DNA of 62,000 nt, from positions 75,695-137,694 of the forward strand of contig JBBHKE010002873.1 of assembly GCA_037447655.1 (NCBI GenBank). The letters are read 5' to 3'. Below the pieces are notes generated by a model. That model did no database searches. It worked only from the letters and a program-made list of their open reading frames with translations, and was not told where the DNA came from. Source of the stretch: Zygnema cylindricum (Eukaryota > Streptophyta > Zygnematophyceae > Zygnematales > Zygnemataceae). A program made the position numbers and the translations under genes. Positions 53,814 through 62,000 of this stretch are shown here, in pieces. The number at the start of each line of letters is the position of its first letter. Position 1 is the stretch's first letter.

Positions 53814-55178
53814 TGGCAAACTTTGGCCAGCCATATCTATCAATTTACTTGACCATTTTCAGTGATTCTTTTTGCTGCGGACTCAAGGGAGTCCACGCTA
53901 CACAAGGGTGTAGTCGGTCAGAGTTTTTGTCTGCCAGGGTGGCTGCATTTATAAGGGAAAGCCAAAGTGGGTGAATGTGTCCAAATCTCATATTCTAACT
54001 TTGCATTCTGTGGTGGAACTGAGCACACAGAAAGTGTTATTTCACAGGGGTGAATCTATATTGGGATTGTGACTGTCAAGGGGTCAGTCATTTGGGTTTA
54101 TATTAACTTGGAGTCGGCACTATCTAGATTAGCTTCTTTTGGATCTGCATACTTTGAGGGCCAATGGAGGTCTCAGAGTTTCATAGGTTTTATTAAAATG
54201 AATCTTCATGAACTCAGGATTCGATCCACGTACCTGCCGTCCGTCAAACTAGACGTTAGCTTTATCCATTTAGTCTAAGACTAGATTTAGATGATATAGG
54301 GTTCGATAATTATATATAGACTTACACCTAGACTAATTCATTTAACTAAAACTTTATTCGGGATGCATAGATCCAGTTATATAGAGTACGGAGAAGAAAC
54401 AAATACCGCACGTTTTTTTTCGATAGCGAAACAAATACCGCGCAAGTAATTATGACGACTACAATTGAAATTTAGTTTCGATCGGACGACCATAAAGAAT
54501 GCCGAGATCGCGGAAGAGGATCTCAGCGGTTTGCGCTCATCGCCACATAGGATGACACGTGGCACAATGATATTGGATCACGACAACTTGGAGATTACAG
54601 AAACATATCCGAATATGACATGTGTCGACATTTTGGCCATGTCATACAATGGCCGTACAAAAAGTACACCGGCACATGTACTTTTCTGTACAACACAGTA
54701 ATTTGATTGGTGCCGTACGTCAGTTGATAGAGTTTTAGAGAGGGAATAAGACTTATAATATTTTTGGTAGGTAGTCGCCTCTTTGAGAGAGCACCTTGTA
54801 TAAAAGGCTAACTTTGGGCAGCCATAACTATCAATTTACTTGACCATTTTTAGTGATTCATTTTGCTGCGGACTCAAGCCAGTCCACGCTACACAGAGGT
54901 GTAGTTGGTCAGAGTTTTTGCCTGCCAGGGTGGCTCCATTTCTAAGGGAGAGTCAAAGTGGGTGAATGTGTCCAAAACTCATATTCTAACTTTGCATTCT
55001 GTGGTGGAACTAAGCATACAGAAAGTCTTATTTCATAGGGATGAAGCTATAATAGGTTTGTGATTGTCAAGAGGTCTATCATTTGGGTTTATATCAACTT
55101 GGAGTCGGCGCTATCTAGATAAGCTTCTTTTGGATCTGCGATTTTTGTGGGCAATGTAGCACACAGAGTTTCAAGAAT

Positions 55179-56358
55179 CTTTCTTATCTTAGTGAATAGG
55201 TTTTTATCTTTACACATGTGCATGGATGCATCTGAATCTACAATCTAGTCTGCTTCACATATCAGTTCACCAAAAGCTCATTTCTGCTTTCGTAAAATTT
55301 TGACCTCGTTTTTCGCTTCTAACTCCTCATCCAATAGGAGTTCATTGTCATCGTCCTCGAATTCCGCCCCATTTACCTGTGTCACAAGGGCCTTTTTCTT
55401 TCCTCTCAAGAGTCCACCGGTCTGCCCTCCTTTAACCGAAGCTCGGTTAACTTAGTGCACTCAGTCATATAGTGCCATGGTTTCTTACAAAAATGGCACA
55501 AACCCTTGGGAGTCCTTGGTCCGAACTCCTCGGTCTGATTTTTCTGCCCCTCCCCTCGATAATTTCCGACCTGTTTCCTAGAATTATTGTTCCTCCAATA
55601 GGTCCCAGCTGCTAAGGCTTGCCCACTCTTTCCTCACCTTCGGATCTCAATCGTATTCCCCTGAACGAGAATCATCCCTACCACTGAATTCGAAATCTAC
55701 CTTGAGTCCACCAAGTCCTGCACACGGTTGACGATGTTCTCGAACTCATCGGGTAACTTCATCAGTAAACACTTAACCTTTTCCTTTTCACTAAATACTT
55801 TTCCAACACACTCTAGTTCCATGAAAAGTGTAGCAAGCTCATTGCAAAAATCCAACATCTTCCCCCTTTTGTATACATACTCCTTAATTAACTGATCAGC
55901 TAACAGTTGTTGTTGAATTGTATCAGTTCGGTACATCTCTATGAGAGCCACCCAAAGATCGGATGCCCTCTCTACCTGCAAATGAAAAGATGCAAGCCCT
56001 TCAGTAAGATGGTGGAGGATGAAGTGCTTAGCCACCATATTGTTGTAGTCCTAGGTATCGATATCATTCTCCTCTTTCCTCGAAATAGGTGACATGAATG
56101 CCGAACCGGTTACTATTGGTGTGACCGTCTCCTTCTCATTTCCTTTGTCCACCTCTCCATTTTTTTTTTCTCCTCTGTTGAAGATGGATCTGTATCTCTA
56201 GGGAATCTGCCTCATGTCAGCCCTAGAGGGATCCCAAGACTTGATGGATGCCTCACCTGTCCACTCACTATTCCCCAAAAGCGTTTCTCAAATAGATCTC
56301 ACGTCGTCATATTTTCCCAGTATATAAAGCCAGCTCTATTAAAGATGGGCAACCTAGA
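55179..56358 (-). pseudogene. A4 gag pseudogene
   Basis: Minus strand. From 56358: gag start after the primer site, acidic or basic stretch, then FILHHLTEGLASFHLQVERA to [15 protein letters not shown] (open 55697-56038), knuckle CHFCKKPWHYMTEC (near 55470-55510, Gly replaced by Trp), acidic tail, and protease start near 55240 next to C1. Stops are scattered. Confidence 0.85.
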
Positions 56359-56359
56359 G

Positions 56360-56374
56360 GGTGGGCCCATAACT
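56360..56374 (-). promoter_or_regulatory. A4 primer-binding site
   Basis: Minus strand AGTTATGGGCCCACC, one base off the family site, directly inside the 5' LTR. Confidence 0.7.
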
Positions 56375-58417
56375 TGCAATACAGAGACCTCCATAGGTCC
56401 TCATAATAGATAGCTCACACGAAGCCTCTAGGAAAACCTTGACCCTTTGTGTTTCAGCAAGAATAACTGTCACCCTGGCAGACAAAAAATCTGACCACCT
56501 TCACCTTTGTGAAGGCAAGACTCCCATGAATCGATAGCAAAAGAATCTTTGAATTTGCTCCCCTGAGCAGTAAGTTAGGAAGGGTCAAATTTTACCTTTT
56601 TTACAGAAGCTCTTTGGGAGAGAGGGACCAATCTATCAAATTTTTCTAAGTCCTATCCTTCTCTAAAACTCTATCTACTTAAGTACGACACCAATCATAA
56701 TATAATATCATACATAAAGGTACAGGTGTCGGTGTACTTTCTATACGGCCATTGTACGACATGGCCATGAAGTTGACACATGTCAATTTTGGATTCATTT
56801 CTGTAATCCCCGGAGATGTCGTAATCCAATGTGATTGTGCCACGTGGCAATTGATGTGACGTCGACCGCAAACCGCCAAAAACCTATTCCGCGATCTCGG
56901 CATGCTTCGTGGCCGTCTGATTAAGTCGGATTACAATCGTGGCCGTCATAAATACTTGTGCAATATTTGTTTCGTCTTCGAAATAAGATGCACAGTATCC
57001 GTTTCGGATTTTCCGTACGCCATACATTACAAACTGTATCTATGTCTAAATATCTCGTTATATGAAATAGCCTACGTGTTAACATTTAAATAGCTACGAA
57101 ACCTTTTATCATCTAACCTTGATCTTAGACTAATTGGCTAAGATAACCAGCTACCGGCTAATCTGACGGACGGTAGGTACCTGGTTTAAATCCTGGGTCC
57201 GTCAAGATCTATTTTGGTAAAATCTGTTGAAATAAGCAGTTTTTGTTGTATTTTCTAGGTCTAAAACTAATTAGCGGAAACATATAAAGAAAATGTCGGC
57301 AGCCTGCCTCCATCTTTTCTCTTCCCCCATACTTGTTGTAGTCACTGAAGGGGAGAGAGAGCTCTGGAGCCATGGCTGCCTCAGCTCCATAGGAAGGACT
57401 AAAGAGTGACTTAAGTCACTCTCAACAAAAGGTTGAGTCCGGCAGGACTCGAACCCCCTACCGGCAGAGCGCGGCGTAGCAGTTAGCTCTAACCAGTCTG
57501 TCGTAGAAATCTGTTAGGAGATATAGGGTTTCATTAGTATTTAAACTATTGTATAATACAGAAACCATTTAACTGAAATATGAACGAATGGACATAGAAC
57601 TTGTTAAGGTTTAGTGCGAACGTCATTTCGCACGAAACAAATGAAACGGACATTTGTTTTAAAAGGTCGACATTCAATGTCGGATTTAATCCAACAGCGC
57701 ACATCATCGCCGAGATCGCGCAATGGTCACTTTGGATTTTATGGACGTGGCATGACGTGGCGTCGCGTGGAAGGATGACTTTCGGTCGCGAGAATTCCGG
57801 AGAATATACGAACGAGTGGAAAAGTGACACGCGTCCACTCAGTAGCCTTCTCGTACACCGGCCGTACAGAAAGGACATCGACCGTAGTACCTTTATGTAC
57901 TTTACAGTAATATGATTGGTTCGTACTTCAGTAGATAGGGGTTGTGAGAGAGGTTTAGGACTTAGGAAATTCTGGTAGATAGTCACCTCTCTCTCAGAGA
58001 GCTTTGTATAAATTGACATTTTTTGCCGGCTCATAACTTATCGGCTGGTTGACCGTTTTCAGTGATTCTTTTTGCTACGTACTCAAGGGAGCCCAGGCTG
58101 CACTGGGGTGCATTCAAATCGTCACTTTGCCTTCTTGGGCAGTAGTGGTTGTGGCTTTAAGTGGGTTAGTTAAATACTATCTAGAGGCTTCCTGTATTCT
58201 GTAGTCCAACGGAGGACACAGAATTGCAAAATCTACTAACCTAATGTCTATCCCCGTTGGGATAGCATAGGCCGTCATGGCTCTATCTCCCTCTCCAACT
58301 TTTAATGACTATGACAAGTGTGGAAGCTGGAGAGAGGAGTTAGACTCAGACTGCCTTTGCTTCTTTTCTGCATTTTACAAAACCTAGAAAGTACTAAAAT
58401 AACCTTTAATTTCTATA
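56375..58417 (-). repeat. A4 5' LTR (split by B4)
   Basis: Reverse A LTR, 56375-57224 and 58229-58417, net about 1034 bp. It ends ATTTCTATA (family end ATTTCTACA) at 58417. On the plus strand here the tRNA-like module reads directly: A-box-like TAGACTAATTGG (57126-57137), B-box-like GGTTTAAATCC (57183-57193), enclosing stem TGACGGAC/GTCCGTCA. Confidence 0.9.
57225..58228 (+). mobile_element. B4: solo LTR of family B
   Basis: 1004 bp, TGTTGAAATA to GAATTGCA, flanked by AAATC (57220-57224; 58229-58233). The antisense B-box GGTTCGAGTCC (57445-57455) is a perfect pol III consensus. Leader hairpin 2 reads CTGCAC-TGGG-GTGCAT. Confidence 0.95.
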
Positions 58418-58460
58418 AAGTGTCCACATTGCTGATGGAGATGGGCAAGCACAATTGCGA
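58418..58460 (-). pseudogene. G2 integrase fragment right of A4
   Basis: About 40 bp, minus strand HLHQQCGHFEQ, joining in frame to the G2 integrase at 36498 when A4 and one AAGTG are removed. The gypsy sequence ends here, at the join with the rRNA fragment. Confidence 0.6.
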
Positions 58461-58619
58461 ATTATGTGAATCAACGGTTCCTCTTATACTAAGTTGAATT
58501 ACTATTGCGACACCGGTTCATCAGTAGGGTAAAACTAACATGTCTCACGACGGTCTAAACCCAACTCACGTTCCCTATTGGTGGGTGAACAATCCAACAC
58601 TTGGTGAATTCTGCTTCAT

Positions 58620-58656
<37 letters not shown>

Positions 58657-58884
58657 AACGTCGCTATGAACGCTTGGCTGCCACAAGCCAGTTGTCCCTG
58701 TGGTAACTTTTCTGACACCTCTAGCTTGAAATTCCCAAAAACTAAAGGATCGATAGGCCCTGCTTTCACAGTTTGTATTCGTACTGAAAATCAAAATCAA
58801 ATGAGCTTTTACCCTTTTGTTCCACACGAGATTTCTGTTCTCGTTGAGCTCATCTTAGGACACCTGCGTTATCTTTTAACAAAT
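58461..58884 (-). rRNA. partial 26S rRNA pseudogene (domains V-VI)
   Basis: Minus strand matches the 3' third of large-subunit rRNA: TGTTAAAAGATAACGCAGG, AGATGAGCTCAACGAGAACA, CACAGGGACAACTGGCTTGT, CTTTTTGATCCTTCGATGTC, GGATTGTTCACCCACCAATA, GTTTTACCCTACTGATGAAC, up to the sarcin-ricin region, which reads AGTATAAGAGGAACC where functional rRNA has AGTACGAGAGGAACC. Scattered C-to-T and G-to-A changes in universally conserved sites show it is not a working gene. No 5' part, ITS or 18S is present. Word choice (TTTTACCCTTTTGTTCCACA on the plus strand) is plant-like. Confidence 0.9.
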
Positions 58885-59739
58885 CTTTCTTTTTTTTTGG
58901 CTGTCGCAGCCATCGCTAGTTGTGCGATTTTTCAGACATCTGTGATTGGTTGTGTATGACAACCAATCTTTTTTTTTAGTCGGGCAATCCTTTCGGTTAT
59001 TTATTTTTTTGCCGCGCCGCCGCTTTTGTGAGTTTCGTAATTAATCTGACGTTTGTCCGTTCAGCCAATCACAAACGTGGAAAAAGTCACGGGACATGGA
59101 AAATATATATGGACAAACAGACAAACAGCGCCCGTAGGAATATAGATGTATAGGGAGTATTTTTGCAAAGAGTTTGCTAAGGTACGCAGTTAATCGCTTA
59201 TAGTGTCACTGTTTTTAAGCCGCTTAAAACATCTTTTCTCCGTACACGTGTCGAATTTATGATTGGAGACTACCAATCGAAAGGTGAGAAACATTGTCGT
59301 TCAATAGGAACCGTCGGATTTCAATCCGACAAGTGTGCACAGAGAAAAATTTTTTTAAGCGGCCAAAAAAAACTTTAACACTAAAAGCGATTCACGGTGT
59401 ACACCGTGATTCTATTTGATTTAATAACACTATATCGGTCCACCTAGGTTCTTGCCCTTTCAACCTAAATAAGTAAATATGATAACAATATTTAGTTATT
59501 TCTTAACGCCGATTCAACAAACGGTTCAAAAGCAGTCATTCGAAACTGAATTAGAAATAACAACACCGGAAAAAACTCAATTCTAATAATGTCCCATTAA
59601 TGTTTTAATCACTCTAATAGCGACTCAAGGATTTACCGTATCACTTCCGGTACAGCACAATTGTGCTGTTCAAAATGAGCTTGTTCAGTACAGTATAGTA
59701 GTTGCACGTGCAAAATCATGGCTCCAGGAAATTAAATGA
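58885..59739. other. anonymous DNA with a T-run hairpin
   Basis: No TE or gene recognised. It contains GATTGGTTGT-(5 nt)-ACAACCAATC followed by a T-run (58944-58977), a second ATTGG-type site near 59070, and TATATATGG at 59105. It could hold a promoter or simply be intergenic. Confidence 0.3.
58944..58977 (+). other. 10-bp perfect inverted repeat plus T-run
   Basis: GATTGGTTGT and ACAACCAATC around GTATG, then nine T. It resembles an intrinsic terminator, but in a plant nuclear context it is as easily a pair of opposed CCAAT boxes. Confidence 0.35.
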
Positions 59740-60048
59740 ATGGACTTGGAACTTTACCAAGTAATCCAATCCACAAAAAAACAGAATTCGATCCTGTCCG
59801 TACCTTCATCAAGTCGTGCCGTACAAAAAAATATCGACAACTCTCAACGCCCCAGAGAACCCCTCATGGTGTCATCCTCAAGTAAGCGTAAACCGAACAA
59901 TATGATCTTTCCCAAAATCCGTAATGTGACTCTCCGCAGAGCGCTGCCGCCCTCGGATTCCCAGGTCGCCGTACGACCGATCGAAACCGCCCGACGACGG
60001 GATTTCCGTCGGAACTTAGAGCTTTTATCTTATATTGTCTCACAATGA
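59740..60048 (+). CDS. hypothetical 102-residue ORF
   Basis: Basic, Ser/Arg-rich frame (RPREPLMVSSSSKRKPNN; LRRALPPSDSQVAVRP). It lies in the only GC-richer patch of this flank. No domain, signal or homology recognised, and a comparable frame exists on the other strand. Listed only as a candidate. Confidence 0.15.
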   Translation: MDLELYQVIQSTKKQNSILSVPSSSRAVQKNIDNSQRPREPLMVSSSSKRKPNNMIFPKIRNVTLRRALPPSDSQVAVRPIETARRRDFRRNLELLSYIVSQ

Positions 60049-60180
60049 ATGGTAGTATATACGAGGTTTTGTGCGCCGATAAAAATCTGTCGGAATGATT
60101 TCTGGATCTACAAGGCGAAAAGAAGACAAAAAAAAGGGAATTTGCTATAATTACCACAAACAGAATCTTAAGATCTACTA

Positions 60181-60333
60181 ATAGTTATCACTGTTTGTTT
60201 GTATGTTTGTTATTAGTGGGAAAAATATAAAATATAAGGCAAGTACACGTGGAATGATAGTTAACAGTGTTTGTTTGTATGTTTGTTATTAGTGGGAAAA
60301 AATATAAAATATAAGGCAAGTACACGTGGAATG
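60181..60333 (+). repeat. 76-bp tandem duplication
   Basis: Two adjacent units (60181-60256; 60257-60333) starting ATAGTTA(T/A)C and ending TACACGTGGAATG, with very few differences. Each has GTTTGTTTGTATGTTTGTTA and a G-box-like CACGTG. The high identity points to a recent duplication. Confidence 0.9.
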
Positions 60334-61479
60334 TATTTGACAGGCTGTATCAATCGAACAGGTTATGACGTACAGATAATGACACGCAGTTAACAAATTA
60401 TTAGACTTGGACGAAACGAAATGAGCGTAAAGAAGATACGCAAATGGGGTTTCTGTGGAGCATTAAGACAACAAAACGACAAAAAAAGTATTGAAAAATC
60501 CCGTTCGATTCTGTACTCCACAAATCTTCTGGCCTCGGTGTCTTGTAAAGTTAAATTAATTGAGATTCCACACGAACTTGTGATCTAACAGTAAATGTTG
60601 ACCATACTAATTACCACCATTAATGATTTTATTCACCGCTATTCTTGTGAAGTCAACCTTACCGGAGCAGCTGTTGACCACACTATATCATTTGGGCCGA
60701 AAAACAAACAATTTTAGGTCCATCTGCTGAATGAAACATATCTTGCAAGTTTTTTCCTTCAAGGAAGAGATGATTTATTCGATAAAATACAGTATGGATT
60801 TGAGCATCTTAACGACATACGATATGCATTTCCATTAACAAACTCTAGTAACTTGAAACTATATCAGCTGCCTTCTTTTCTAACTGTATTTACTGCATTT
60901 TAGTCAGGTTCAAGAGTTCATGCCTCTAAATTCGATCTTCTGGTGGATCACAACCCCTAACTAAGAATGGGTTTGGGTTTGGTTCAAAGGAAAAATTATA
61001 CAGACCCCATTCAGACGTGGAAAAAGACAAAGCATTTTTTAAATTTTAGCTGCAAATTTTTTGCATTTGAAGATCAGCCATTCTAAAAAATGAAAATTTG
61101 AAAATGGCAGGCAAGAACTAATTTACAGCTATGAAATTAGGATATATTACAAGAAACTTATATTTAATAGTCAACGGCTTACAGTTGCAAGTGGCCACGT
61201 CGATTTGGTCGGAAAGTTAGCAAAGTTCGGCTTAATTTTCCCACATGGGATTCTTACGACAACGAATACCTAACTGAAACCAGCTCAGAATATGCTTCAT
61301 TCTGCATATTCAGCGTGTCGGCGGAAGTGTGTTCGCAAGAGGAAATTTGATGATTCAGACTTGGAGTGCAAGTGGAAATAGTGATCGGGGAAGGAGTCGT
61401 GATTGACTCCATGCATACTTGGCTTGTAAAGAGGTGGTCGAAAGCTAAAGCCCCATCCATGAGTCAAATTTGGAGATGA
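60334..61479. other. anonymous AT-rich DNA
   Basis: About 1.1 kb with no gene, TE or repeat that I recognise. Confidence 0.3.
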
Positions 61480-62000
61480 AGGGAGATGATACCTTGGGAC
61501 ACCATCGGCCAGCTTGCAGCGAATGATAAAAATTCTTGAATTCCGGGAATGGATCTTGCATCTGGGGAGAAAATCAATTGCTGTGGAGCATGTTTTCAAG
61601 GGCGCTAAATAAGGACACTAAGTATTGAGCTCATCACCCTTTGGAGCTGCTACATGTAGATCTTTGAGTGTCACATCGAGCTCGAGAGTTTAGGGGAAAC
61701 CGCAACCTTTTTGTAATCGTGGACGATTACTCTTGGCTGCTTTGATTGGAGAAGAAGTCGGATGAATTTGAGGCGATCAGCGAATGGCAAATGGGAGAGA
61801 GGCAATGTGAGAGGAAACTTAAATCTGTTCGGTCTGATAACGGTGGAGATTTTGGTGTTTTAGGGGTATTGCAAGCAATCTGGAATAAGGCAGCGTAGTA
61901 GACAAAAGGAAAAACCGAAATCAACAAAAAATAGTGCGGGCTATGATTCATAGCACCGGTCATAACGTTTTCTTGTGGGACCATGCGATTCTTATGACAA
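61480..62000 (+). pseudogene. H: copia integrase of another lineage, partial
   Basis: Continues beyond the window. Pre-integrase zinc ligands CCGACFQGR near 61580, then LELLHVDL near 61650, VIVDDYSWLL (61715-61745), EKKSDEFEA, KSVRSDNGGDFGV near 61830 (catalytic Asp), and in a shifted frame RAMIHSTGHNVFLWDHAILM at 61935-62000. Stops at several Trp or Cys codons and at least one frameshift. The motif wording differs clearly from families A, B and D. No LTR is seen. Confidence 0.75.

Larger units (their letters stand above)
52974..54183 (+). mobile_element. C2: solo LTR of family C inside C1
   Basis: 1210 bp, TGTTGATATTTGAG to GAGTTTCA, flanked by TAGGT (52969-52973; 54184-54188). It has the cleanest copies of several modules: tRNA-like hairpin (53166-53208), tandem CCGCGCATTTGTTTCG repeats (53393-53452), GTAC hairpin (53664-53700), TATAAA (53808-53813) and leader hairpins (53879-53945). 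Confidence 0.95.
52796..55173 (+). mobile_element. C1: solo LTR of family C (split by C2)
   Basis: Starts TGTTGATATTTGAG, ends GAGTTTCA, with AGAAT on both sides (52791-52795; 55174-55178). Net length about 1.16 kb after removing C2 and its duplicate. It sits in the A4 protease region. Related to A and B LTRs in module order but longer at the 3' end (GGATCTGC, AAGCTTCTTTTGG). Confidence 0.9.
36499..58417 (-). mobile_element. A4: large nested copia family A element
   Basis: Minus-strand A element whose two outer LTR ends share the 5-bp duplicate AAGTG. 3' LTR remnant 36499-37489; 5' LTR 56375-58417 (split by B4). Pol and gag remnants are at 50104-51375, 52195-52790 and 55179-56358. It hosts B3 (with A5), A6 (with D1), a hAT MITE, C1 (with C2) and B4. 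Its RT-RNase H part and the rest of the 3' LTR are missing, which fits the deletion at about 43019. Confidence 0.85.

Noticed and set aside
57126-57210. a real tRNA gene in the A4 LTR
   Set aside because: A and B box-like words are present but no proper acceptor stem or anticodon arm can be drawn, and the same module recurs in all LTRs. Reported as a tRNA-like module only.
58944-58977. intrinsic transcription terminator
   Set aside because: The hairpin and T-run look right for bacteria, but everything else here is nuclear plant-type DNA.
1-62000. CRISPR arrays, bacterial operons, riboswitches or env-like genes
   Set aside because: No spaced direct repeats, no ribosome-binding-site-led gene clusters and no frame between RNase H and 3' LTR in any element.

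Overview
What this is: a 62 kb block of repeat-dominated nuclear DNA with no intact host gene that I can recognise. About 85-90 % is LTR retrotransposon sequence, mostly Ty1/copia, stacked by repeated insertion of elements into elements. The organism is probably a land plant or another green-lineage species. This rests on plant-type copia polyproteins and on a reverse-strand fragment of 26S rRNA (58461-58884) whose sequence reads as plant type. I cannot name a species. Most copies carry stop codons of the kind left by C-to-T decay (CAG, CAA, CGA and TGG becoming stops), which suggests old methylated heterochromatin. A3 is the exception: its two LTRs differ at only a few positions by eye.

Families (labels are mine). 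A, B and C are three related copia families whose LTRs are about 1.0-1.2 kb and share one internal architecture. D is a fourth copia family (LTR TGTTG...CAACA). F is a decayed A-like LTR. G1 and G2 are Ty3/gypsy remnants on the minus strand. H is a different copia lineage at the right edge. There is also one hAT-type MITE.

Layout. 1-1321: right end of minus-strand A0, inserted in plus-strand A1 (1322-5461), itself inserted in the gag of B1 (5462-10407), itself inserted in gypsy G1 (10408-11581). B2 (11582-18915) follows and is split by a D solo LTR (15402-16459, TSD TCCTC). 18916-21440: anonymous AT-rich DNA with one gypsy-LTR-like block. 21441-34880: decayed F LTR split by A2 (21777-34631), which is split by the young element A3 (25209-31655, TSD GAAAG). 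34890-36498: gypsy G2 (LTR end, polypurine tract, pol 3' end, integrase). 36499-58417: one large minus-strand A element, A4, bounded by the TSD AAGTG. Into it went B3, A5, D1, A6, a MITE (TSD CCAAGACC), nested solo LTRs C1 (AGAAT) and C2 (TAGGT), and solo LTR B4 (AAATC). To the right of A4, G2 resumes for about 40 bp and is fused to the 26S rRNA fragment. 58885-61480: mostly featureless DNA with a 76-bp tandem duplication. 61480-62000: start of a copia integrase.

How the parts work together: a complete A element encodes gag with a CCHC zinc knuckle, aspartic protease (DSGA), integrase (HHCC and DDE), reverse transcriptase (YVDDLL) and RNase H. The sequence right after the 5' LTR matches the anticodon arm of initiator tRNA-Met, not its 3' end. 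That implies half-tRNA priming as in Drosophila copia, and the Gag ATG lies inside this primer site. The LTRs of A, B and C also share co-varying hairpins, notably three short GGG-loop hairpins in the RNA leader, and an antisense tRNA-like module. These are the most novel signals here. Several orphan element ends inside A4 are explained by one large deletion with its junction at about 43019.
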